Shown here piece by piece: positions 34,801 to 41,102 of a DNA stretch of 50,850 nucleotides. Origin of the DNA: Candidatus Gemmiger faecigallinarum (lineage in GTDB: Bacteria; Bacillota; Clostridia; Oscillospirales; Ruminococcaceae); assembly GCA_019120395.1 (NCBI GenBank), contig DWVD01000035.1, forward strand, positions 1 to 50,850. The letters run 5' to 3'. Position numbers and translations under genes: made by a program. The number at the start of each line of letters is the position of its first letter. Position 1 is the first letter of the stretch. Below the pieces are notes generated by a model. That model did no database searches and was not told the origin of the DNA. It was given only the letters and a program-made list of their open reading frames with translations.

Positions 34801-36175
34801 CATTCGCAGCGGAAGCGGGGAGAAGGCCATCACCTTCGCGGAGACTGCCAGCGGCAGCGTTGGCAGCATTGCGGATGTTTCCGGGTCCCGCTGGCTGGAT
34901 ATTGTCTTTATGAGCGACGGGGTGTCGTTTGGCAAAGTCACCGGCACCACCAGCAGCATCGGCACACGGCTGACCGACCTGATCCTGACCGGCTTTGGCA
35001 GCCGGGAGGAACCGGTCGACCTGGCCGGAAAGGTGGAAAACATTGCTGGCCTGGAACTGAACGGCAGCTGGGTCGCCGCATCGGGCGACGCCACATACCT
35101 GGGCACCATCCGCACCGATTCCGACAGGACCGGCGGCCTGGTGCTGACCGGCGACGCGACGGTGTCGCGGCTCTCGGTTACGACAAACGACGCCTTTGAA
35201 GTCTGGGTGCCCGCCGACGCCACGCTGACCGTGGAGGAACGGTACAGCCATTCGAACCAGCAGGTCCCGGTCTATGCGGACGGGCAGCTGACGGACGGCC
35301 ATGCGCTGGTGGCTGCGCCCCGCAACAGCAACCGGAATATGACCGATTACCTCCTGGTCAATGCGCCCGAGGGCGTTGAGCTGTACTGGGATGCGGACAC
35401 GCTGACCTACCGGGTCAACTGCCCGCCTGTGGTCGCCATGTCCGCGGATGCGGAGCAGTATGGCGATGCGTACACAAAAGTGCTGCTGGACCTGAGCGAC
35501 GCCCAGGGGATCGCCTCGGTGACGGTGAACGGCCGGCAGGACGCTGCCTGGCAGCCCGGCGAGACCGCCGGTGTCTATGCGCCGGATGTGAGCCTGCTGG
35601 TCCAGGGCGATAACGCGGTCACCGTCACAGACGCCGCCGGCAAGTCCACCACGTTTGCCTTCCGCTATGACGCCCCCGCCGATTACAGCAAGGTGGAGGA
35701 AGCCCTGGCCCGGGTCCCCGCCGACCTGACCGGTTACACCCCGGAGAGCGTCCGGGCGCTGCAGCAGGCCGTGGATGCGGTGCAGTACGGCTTTGGCCGG
35801 TCCGGGCAGGAAAAGGTGGACGCCATGGCGCAGGCTATCCTGGACGCCATTGCGGCGCTGGAGCCTGTTGAACCGGGCACCGACCCCAACCAGCCGACCG
35901 ACCCCGACCAGCCGGGCGGCGGTTCGGAGCAGACGCAGCAGCCGGCTGCCACGCCGGGCAGCGAGCATCCCGAGATCGCGGAGGCCATTGCAAACGGAAC
36001 CTGGGGCCAACCCCAGTCCACACCCGCGCCTACCGCTGCGCCCGGGACGCAGGCCGTAACGCCGGCTGTGCCCCAGACGGCGGACGCCGCCGACCTTGCG
36101 TTGTGGGCGGTGCTTGCGGCGCTCTCGCTGGGCGGCCTGGCCGGACTGGTCCTTCTGCGCCGCCGCGGCAGATAA
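31820..36175 (+). CDS. giant cell-wall-anchored surface protein (1,451 residues)
   Basis: The start is GTG 31820, 8 bases after AAAGGAG; the GTG at 31811 overlaps that site. Signal peptide (RPMALLLSLSMAAGVLPTPALA, about residues 9-31), a Pro/Ala/Gln-rich linker, then a BspA-like leucine-rich part (about 110-260: VTELADGAFSGNTALTSVD, SIGRNCFRDCTALTSV). Long beta-helix-like repeats (about 330-1190) with recurring GGGHTLA and LTLQNV/LTLDNV segments follow, then an Ig-like segment and a FIVAR domain (about 1285-1355). A Thr/Pro/Gln spacer and the variant sorting signal V1417-P-Q-T-A1421, membrane helix and RRRGR end it. Likely adhesin or glycan binder; substrate of the local sortases. Confidence 0.88.
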   Translation: MKRKPGLTRPMALLLSLSMAAGVLPTPALAAQADQPAAVQAATPERAAPAAAAPETPTEQETAETAATPAPVQEPAAPQALALQPQTAETQQQTAPQEGDTITIDGVQYEVTGLPAENASGELTLTDGTAYSGALVLADGVEYAGGRYNVTELADGAFSGNTALTSVDMTDSSVKSIGRNCFRDCTALTSVQFAADTVTNMQKAGVFSGCTSLTRLSIPAVNLSSRYNNSPFAGSSIQELTIYNVSGTGIQANLLNNMPDGFTLNLPGDISSTALAAATFGSTKNVTLNLGVQEDVEHYAAVFDGRDVKVQLLGGEEGALATVTDSTGAMTGYATLNDAIAAINESEDAGPFQIRTASSGSTLIEWAGDVAPNKATVINFAGASVDLPDTLTLQAPLTIENITNINPDEDTLTTLVAGDYAFAMVDGGSFGFAEIRGSDLTFDEQLPGGSFGGGRQVQLTGVGDGATVTFANVGRSDYYYDLPNLSGFETVVLDGAYLEADGGEAFQGQLGDAAEVVLQDGGLTVNRAAEIETLSGSGELRIADGAALKVTGSAFGSFRLAGFEGTELTGSGLSLPADSEVSLTNANGEPVAIPEPAVRVEGLGEYVSMADAFAAIAAGAADSYTVTLLDDVALEANAVSGAYDVVELPAKALTIQGGGHTLAAGDSRTRNYVYAAADLTLDNVELNMPKTYLRITGEGAAVTVEGTVTGTLEKIDASVSTGCTVRVKAPVSDDVIDGIAGTSKNKMTVILQGYGSLEAPAGRTAFPAVSNSSGALVLENSWLVADNAASWGAIEVRQGGGLSLTGSMPNASVKGWQVAEGVTADLTVKSGRLTINGQVSGRTQIHFSGSQMAAEGAVLVKAAKGALDSFVLAQPLEGLALLPDADGNYTLMPVTVENPVVTLSGGSFGSGIQFASWQEAAAALEKADGSAETCTVTLNADLTLPAATALPDVALVFDGGGHTLALAEGDTLSVRNSLTLQNVALDMGGATLKYIRSGSGEKAITFAETASGSVGSIADVSGSRWLDIVFMSDGVSFGKVTGTTSSIGTRLTDLILTGFGSREEPVDLAGKVENIAGLELNGSWVAASGDATYLGTIRTDSDRTGGLVLTGDATVSRLSVTTNDAFEVWVPADATLTVEERYSHSNQQVPVYADGQLTDGHALVAAPRNSNRNMTDYLLVNAPEGVELYWDADTLTYRVNCPPVVAMSADAEQYGDAYTKVLLDLSDAQGIASVTVNGRQDAAWQPGETAGVYAPDVSLLVQGDNAVTVTDAAGKSTTFAFRYDAPADYSKVEEALARVPADLTGYTPESVRALQQAVDAVQYGFGRSGQEKVDAMAQAILDAIAALEPVEPGTDPNQPTDPDQPGGGSEQTQQPAATPGSEHPEIAEAIANGTWGQPQSTPAPTAAPGTQAVTPAVPQTADAADLALWAVLAALSLGGLAGLVLLRRRGR

Positions 36176-36201
36176 AATGACCGTATAAGCGGATACCATA
36201 C

Positions 36202-36242
36202 AAAAGCCGCCGTACCGGAAATCCCGGTGCGGCGGCTTTTTT
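36202..36242 (+). terminator. terminator of the surface protein gene
   Basis: AAAAGCCGCCGTACCGG (36202-36218) pairs with 36224-36240 (one G:T), 5-base loop, ending in TTTTTT. Confidence 0.9.
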
Positions 36243-36342
36243 GGATCAGTGCGGGGGCGGCCTGCGGGGGCACTGGCAAATCCGGGCCTGCCGCAGGGGC
36301 AATGGGCCAAACCGGCGAATACCGGCTGCGCCTGAGCGGCGC

Positions 36343-36369
36343 GGTCCAAAATCCTGTATCAGGCGGGCC
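36343..36369. other. right attachment site (attR)
   Basis: GGTCCAAAATCCTGT (36343-36357), seven bases ATCAGGC, then GG (36365-36366) and GCC of the PBP gene. A mirror image of the left end. Confidence 0.85.
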
Positions 36370-37094
36370 CGGTGGAGCTGGCCAGCTGTTCTTTCGGGCA
36401 GAGCAGCAAGGTCAGCTATCTGCAGATGCTGACGGCGGTGTCGGCCATCGTGAACGGCGGCAGGCTGATGCAGCCCTATGTGGTGGCCGGGGCGGAGGAC
36501 GCCGACGGCGTGACGCTGTGGGAGACTGCGCCCACTGTGAAAGCGCAGGTCATCTCGGAGGAGACCTCCGCCACCATGCGCACGCTGATGGAGGGCGTTG
36601 TCACCGACGGCACCGGCAAAAATGCGGCGGTGTCGGGCTACCGGGTGGGCGGCAAGTCGGGGACCAGCCAAAAACTGGACAGCGAGGACGCCAGCGCCCG
36701 CATCGCCAGCTTTGTGGCGGTGGCGCCCATCGACGACCCAAAGCTGGCGGTGCTGGTCTGCCTGGACGAACCCCACAGCTGGACCACCTCCGGCGGCGCG
36801 CTGTCCGCCCCGGTCTGCGCCGAGGTGCTGGAAAAAGCGCTGCCGTACCTGGGGATCGAACCGCATTATACCGAGGCGGAGATGGAGAAGCTGTTTGCCC
36901 AGGTCCCCGACGTGACAGGCTGGCGCACCGGGGCCGCCGCGCTCAAACTGAAGGAGTACGGGCTGGAAGCCCATATCGACGGCGACGCCGAGCGGGTGGT
37001 GGCCCAGTATCCGCTGGCCGGCGTACAGGTGCGCAAAGGCTCGGTGGTGTTCCTGGACACGACGGGGCAAAACGACCCGACGCTGGACGAGTGA
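36367..37094 (+). pseudogene. class B penicillin-binding protein, C-terminal fragment
   Basis: Continues the gene begun at 25078. It reads PVELASCSFGQSSKVSYLQM straight after the crossover, then the transpeptidase remainder with KSGT (residues 538-541 of the restored protein) and one PASTA domain (VPDVTGWRTGAAALKL to VRKGSVVFL) at the C-terminus. It has no ribosome site or start of its own; a GTG at 36372 is only the native valine codon. No stops or frameshifts have built up, so the split is recent or the gene is still used after excision. Confidence 0.93.
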
Positions 37095-37101
37095 GACGGG
37101 G

Positions 37102-38781
37102 TCAGCCGGCGGGGTAGCAGGGGGCCTCGGCGGCCTTTGTCTCGCCGGCAACCAGGCGGTAAAAGCGGTAGCCGCCGGTCAGGTTATAGCAGGTAAAGCC
37201 GTGCCCGGCCAGGATGCGGCAGGCCAGGTAGCTGCGCAGGCCGCTGTGGCAGTGCAGGCAGACCGGTTTGGCCGGGTCCAGCCGGCCGATATGCTGCCGC
37301 AGCTCGTCCAGCGGGAGGTTTGCAAAGCCGTCGATGTGGCCGGCGGCGTACTCGGCGGGGGTGCGCACGTCCAAAAGCGTCACGCTGCCGTCGCGGGGCA
37401 GGGCGGCCACGTCGTGCCAGTGGAGGGTGCGCACCAGCCCGGCGCGGGCGTTCTCGATGGCGTAGCCGGCGTAGTTCACCGGGTCCTTGGCCGAGCCGTA
37501 GGGCGGCGCGTAGCACAGCTCCAGCTCGGTCAGGTCGGCGGCGGTCATGCCGGCGCGGATGGCCGTGGCCAGCACGTCGCACCGCTTGTCCACCCCCTCA
37601 AAGCCTGCCAGCTGGGCGCCCAGGATGCGGCCGGTGGCTTTCTCGTACAACACCTTCATCGAGATGCCGCTGGCGCCGGGGTAGTAGGCGGCGTGGGAGT
37701 TGTTGAAGGTGTACATCTTGTCGTAATCCAGCCCGGCGGCCTTGGCGGCGCGCTCGTTGACGCCGGTCATGGCCACCGTCATGCCGAACACCTTCAGCAC
37801 CGAGGACCCCTGCGTGCCCTTGTACTCACTGGCAATGCCGCAGATGTTGTCCGCCGCGATGCGTCCCTGCTTGTTGGCGGGGCCGGCCAGCGGCACAAAG
37901 CCCGGCTGCCCGGTGACAAGATCCGTCACCTGCACCGCGTCGCCCACCGCGTAGACGCCGGGGGAGCTGGTGCGCATATGGCTGTCCACCACGATGCAGC
38001 CTTTGGCAGTCAGTTCCAGCCCGGCGGCTTTGGCCAGCGCGGTGTCCGGCCGCACGCCCACCGACAAAATGACCAGGTCGGCGTCCAGCGCGCCGTTGTT
38101 CAGCCGCACCCGCAGGCTGCCGTCCGGGGCAGGCTCCACCGCCTGCACGCCGTTTTTCAGGATCAGGTCCAGCCCCTGGCTGCGGGCGTACTGATGCACC
38201 TCGCAGGCCATGTCGTAGTCCAGCGGGGCGATCAGGTGGTCGCTCAGCTCCACAATGGCGGTTTTGACGCCTGCGTGGACCAGGTTCTCGGCCATCTCGA
38301 CGCCGATGTACCCGCCGCCGATCACCACCGCCCGCTTGGGGCGGTTTGCGTCGATATACTCCCGGATGCGCACCGCGTCGGGGATGGTGCGCAGCGTAAA
38401 CACCCGCGGGTCGTCCAGCCCAGGCAGCGGCGGCACCACCGGCGCTGCGCCGGGGGAGAGGATCAGGCTGTCGTAAGCCTCGGTATAGCTGCCGTCGGGG
38501 CCCTGCACCGTCACGGTTTTGGCGGCGGTGTCGATGGCGACGGCCTCGCTGTTCACCCGCACGTCGATGCCGAACCGCCGGCGGAAGCTTTCCGGCGTTT
38601 GCAGCGTCAGCGCCGCGCGGTCGGTGATGACGCCGCCCACATAGTAGGGCAGGCCGCAGTTGGCAAAGGAGATGTGGGGGCCGCGTTCCAGCAGAACGAT
38701 CTCGGCCTGCTCGTCCAGCCGGCGCAGCCGCGCCGCGGCCGACGCGCCGCCCGCCACACCGCCGATGATGATGACTTTCAT
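37102..38781 (-). CDS. CoA-disulfide reductase-like flavoprotein with C-terminal rhodanese domain
   Basis: 559 residues. FAD-binding GGVAGGASAAARLRRL (residues 7-22), the redox cysteine C42 in SFANCGLPYY, NAD(P) loop VVIGGGYIGVEMAENL (about 153-168), FAD site GVYAVGDAVQV, dimerisation domain, then a rhodanese domain (about 465-550) with C511 in CLHCHSGLRS. Single-cysteine enzymes of this type reduce CoA disulfide or persulfide/polysulfide, and the rhodanese can pass sulfane sulfur. The exact substrate is not fixed by sequence. Start 38781 with AGGAGG. Convergent with the PBP fragment (7-bp gap). Confidence 0.93.
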   Translation of the reverse strand: MKVIIIGGVAGGASAAARLRRLDEQAEIVLLERGPHISFANCGLPYYVGGVITDRAALTLQTPESFRRRFGIDVRVNSEAVAIDTAAKTVTVQGPDGSYTEAYDSLILSPGAAPVVPPLPGLDDPRVFTLRTIPDAVRIREYIDANRPKRAVVIGGGYIGVEMAENLVHAGVKTAIVELSDHLIAPLDYDMACEVHQYARSQGLDLILKNGVQAVEPAPDGSLRVRLNNGALDADLVILSVGVRPDTALAKAAGLELTAKGCIVVDSHMRTSSPGVYAVGDAVQVTDLVTGQPGFVPLAGPANKQGRIAADNICGIASEYKGTQGSSVLKVFGMTVAMTGVNERAAKAAGLDYDKMYTFNNSHAAYYPGASGISMKVLYEKATGRILGAQLAGFEGVDKRCDVLATAIRAGMTAADLTELELCYAPPYGSAKDPVNYAGYAIENARAGLVRTLHWHDVAALPRDGSVTLLDVRTPAEYAAGHIDGFANLPLDELRQHIGRLDPAKPVCLHCHSGLRSYLACRILAGHGFTCYNLTGGYRFYRLVAGETKAAEAPCYPAG

Positions 38782-38822
38782 GGAAAAAACCTCCTGTTCA
38801 AAAAATGTCCGGACTGCGGCTG

Positions 38823-39305
38823 TCACTCCTGCTCGGTGCGGAGCGTGAGGCAGTCCGGCAGGTGAAAAACGGCCTCCTTCAAAAATGCGGGGTAAAAATA
38901 GGCGTCCTTCAGGCTGGCAAGCTCCAGCCATTCAAAGGTCAAAACTGCGCCGTGGATCCCCTCCCGCCGGGTAAACGTCCCGGCGGCCGGCAGACCGGAA
39001 CCGGACCCGTCGATCAAAAAGTAAAGGCACAGTTCGTGGTAGTTTGTCCGGGTGGCGTCCTCGGTGAAAAACGCCTGGTTCAACCACAGCGGGCGGACGA
39101 TGCGCGGCGCGATCTGCAGTTCCTCCTGCAGTTCCCGCAGGATGGCGGCTTCCGCGGTCTCGCCCACGTGCACCCTGCCGCCGGGCAGATAGTAATAGGG
39201 GGAATGCTCGTCCCGCATGGCCAGGATCTTGCCGCCGGACAGGAGGACGCCGCAGACACGGTAGTTGAAGCATCCGTCCGCTGTGGGGAAGGTGATATCT
39301 CTCAT
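38823..39305 (-). CDS. NUDIX hydrolase
   Basis: 160 residues. A complete NUDIX box GRVHVGETAEAAILRELQEEL (residues ~44-64; G-x5-E-x7-REL-x-EE) sits after YYYLPG. It would hydrolyse a nucleoside diphosphate linked to another moiety. Substrate unknown. AAGGAGG is 10 bases before ATG 39305. It lies 41 bases upstream of the CoA-disulfide reductase on the same strand, so the two are probably cotranscribed. Confidence 0.92.
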   Translation of the reverse strand: MRDITFPTADGCFNYRVCGVLLSGGKILAMRDEHSPYYYLPGGRVHVGETAEAAILRELQEELQIAPRIVRPLWLNQAFFTEDATRTNYHELCLYFLIDGSGSGLPAAGTFTRREGIHGAVLTFEWLELASLKDAYFYPAFLKEAVFHLPDCLTLRTEQE

Positions 39306-39460
39306 TGCATGCAGCCCTCCTTGGAATTTGCCGTGCATAAAACGACAGCGTGATTTTAACATTTCTCAAACAATGCCACTGTATCATGGCAATTGCCGCC
39401 GGGCAGTTGCGGCGGCAACGGTTTGACGGGCGGCATTGCGGCGGATGGAAGCATACGCCC

Positions 39461-40024
39461 TCAGTGGATGCCCTCCAGCGCCAGGCGCTCGATCAGGGCG
39501 GCCAGGTCGCGGGCGCTTTTCTGCATGCCGCCCTGCACCCAGACCTTGAACACCTCGATGGTGCCGGAGACGATAAAAGCGTTGATGTAGGGGTAATCCT
39601 CCGGCTTCTGGTCGCTGTGCATGGGCAGCCATTCGGTGTTCAGCATCTCGCCGATCAGTTCCTTCAGCTTGTCCAGCAGCTCCGGGTTGCCGTTGGCCTG
39701 CAAAAAAGGCAGGAAATCCGCGTGCCGGGCAAAGGCGGAAAAGGCTTCGTAGATGACGGGGAAGGGATTGTCCTTCAGCTGCTGGGGCGGATATTTGCGG
39801 ATGACCGCGGCCAGTTCCTCCACCAGGTCCCGGACGATGGAATCCAGCAGGTCCTGGGTATCCCGGTAATGCAGGTAAAAGGTGCCCCGGTTGATGCGCG
39901 CCCGCCGGCACAGCTGCGCCACCGTGATCTCCTTGGCGCTGTGGTCCCGCAGCAGTTCCAGATAAGCGCGGCGGATGCTCTCCTGCGTTTTCAGCACCCG
40001 CAGGTCGGTTTTTGGTTCGGCCAT
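39461..40024 (-). CDS. TetR-family transcriptional regulator
   Basis: 187 residues. N-terminal helix-turn-helix (KTQESIRRAYLELL, ITVAQLCRRARINRGTFYLHYRDTQDLLDSI) and a divergent C-terminal ligand domain with the TetR_C_7-like GGMQKSARDLAALI end. It is divergent from an ABC transporter and separated from it by three AACAGCTGTT-type palindromes, one on its own -35, so it probably represses itself and the transporter. AAGGGGGA precedes ATG 40024. Confidence 0.92.
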   Translation of the reverse strand: MAEPKTDLRVLKTQESIRRAYLELLRDHSAKEITVAQLCRRARINRGTFYLHYRDTQDLLDSIVRDLVEELAAVIRKYPPQQLKDNPFPVIYEAFSAFARHADFLPFLQANGNPELLDKLKELIGEMLNTEWLPMHSDQKPEDYPYINAFIVSGTIEVFKVWVQGGMQKSARDLAALIERLALEGIH

Positions 40025-40116
40025 GGTATCCCCCTTCCAACGGTTCTCCGGCCGTGCAGGCGGCCCGGCGGCCGGCCGCATTTGTGAATTTTTTACGAGT
40101 TACTCAACAGAAAATA

Positions 40117-40319
40117 AACAACTGTTCATTATTCGACGTTCCGCTGAGGTTTAACGATTGAGATTGCTTTTTCCTTTCATTATAATAAAACCAGTAAGAA
40201 AATCAACAGCTGTTCATAGTGTGTGCCCGCCAAAAATGCGGGCGCAAAATAAGCAGATTTCACAAATTTTTGACGGTATCGCCGTCCGAAAATTCAAAAA
40301 TTGTTCAGAAACAGCTGTT
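40117..40319. promoter_or_regulatory. three TetR-type palindromes
   Basis: AACAACTGTT (40117-40126), AACAGCTGTT (40205-40214) and AACAGCTGTT (40310-40319). The second overlaps the -35 of tetR. The third overlaps a TATACT (40319-40324) upstream of the ABC genes. The rest of the 364-bp region (40025-40388) is AT-rich and holds no gene. Confidence 0.7.
40179..40206 (-). promoter_or_regulatory. tetR promoter
   Basis: On minus TTGATT (40201-40206), 16 bases, perfect TATAAT (40179-40184). Confidence 0.65.
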
Positions 40320-40388
40320 ATACTCAAAATATCCTGTAAAATTTTCGACACCCGTTCATTTCTCGCTGACGCGGAAAAGGAGCCTGCC

Positions 40389-41102
40389 ATGCCAGAGCAA
40401 ACCGCCTTTGTCACCTTTGACAATGTCTGCAAATATTACCAGATGGGCGACACCCGCATCGCCGCCGCCGACCATGTCTGTTTCACCATCGAGAAAGGCG
40501 AGTTCTGCGTCATTCTCGGTCCTTCCGGCGCGGGCAAGACCACCGTGCTGAACATGCTGGGCGGCATGGATACCTGCGACGAGGGCACCATCCTGCTGGA
40601 CGGCGCCTGCGTCAGCAAATTCAACGACCGCCAGCTGACCGAGTACCGCCGCTATGACGTGGGGTTTGTGTTCCAGTTTTACAACCTGGTGCAGAACCTG
40701 ACCGCGCGGGAAAACGTCGAGCTGGCCAGCGAGATCTGCCGCGACCCGCTGGACGCCGACCTGGTGCTGGACGAGGTGGGCCTTGCCCACCGCAAGGACA
40801 ATTTCCCCGCCCAGCTTTCCGGCGGCGAGCAGCAGCGGGTGGCCATCGCCCGTGCGCTGGCCAAAAACCCCAAGATCCTGCTGTGCGACGAGCCTACCGG
40901 CGCGCTGGACTACAAGACCGGCAAGCAGGTGTTGGAGCTTTTGCAGAACACCTGCCGGCAAAAGGGCCGCACCGTCATCGTCATCACCCACAACAGCGCC
41001 CTGGCGGCCATGGCCGACCGGGTCATCCGCATCAACAGCGGCCGGGTCATCGAGATCAGGACAAACCCTGACCCGACGCCGGTGGAAAGGATCGAATGGT
41101 AA
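40389..41102 (+). CDS. ABC transporter ATP-binding protein (LolD/MacB-like)
   Basis: 237 residues. Walker [10 protein letters not shown] (about 45-53), Q-loop [15 protein letters not shown], signature [15 protein letters not shown], Walker [14 protein letters not shown]-loop VIVITHNSA. This is the MacB/LolD subclass that serves FtsX-type permeases. AAAAGGAG is 7 bases before ATG 40389. The stop overlaps the permease start, so they form one transporter, probably TetR-controlled. Confidence 0.95.
   Translation: MPEQTAFVTFDNVCKYYQMGDTRIAAADHVCFTIEKGEFCVILGPSGAGKTTVLNMLGGMDTCDEGTILLDGACVSKFNDRQLTEYRRYDVGFVFQFYNLVQNLTARENVELASEICRDPLDADLVLDEVGLAHRKDNFPAQLSGGEQQRVAIARALAKNPKILLCDEPTGALDYKTGKQVLELLQNTCRQKGRTVIVITHNSALAAMADRVIRINSGRVIEIRTNPDPTPVERIEW

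Larger units (their letters stand above)
26402..36366. mobile_element. 9,965-bp serine-recombinase element carrying a sortase/surface-protein cassette, inserted in a PBP gene
   Basis: Bounded by 15-bp inverted repeats, each 7 bp from GG at the crossover. Removal joins 26401 to 36367 and rebuilds ATG GGC CCG GTG GAG CTG (MGPVEL) in the PBP frame: 1,324 + 728 = 2,052 bases, 684 codons. Contents, all plus strand: small ORF, large serine recombinase, terminator, truncated pilin, class C sortase, LPQTG Cna-type protein, second sortase, terminator, 1,451-residue surface protein, terminator. No relaxase, coupling protein, replication or phage genes are present, so it can move or excise but not transfer by itself. 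Inverted half-sites at the ends are what large serine recombinases leave after attP x attB integration. Confidence 0.92.

Noticed and set aside
32906-36349. 1,147-residue minus-strand open frame
   Set aside because: Antisense shadow of the giant surface protein; no motifs and it runs through the plus-strand terminator.
26402-36366. Phase-variable DNA inversion between the inverted 15-mers
   Set aside because: Inversion would leave the PBP gene split in either orientation, whereas direct excision at the GG core rebuilds it in frame. Inverted half-sites at element ends are expected for serine integrases.
36372-37094. Independent gene starting at GTG 36372
   Set aside because: No ribosome site; the sequence is the direct continuation of the PBP gene including KSGT and PASTA.
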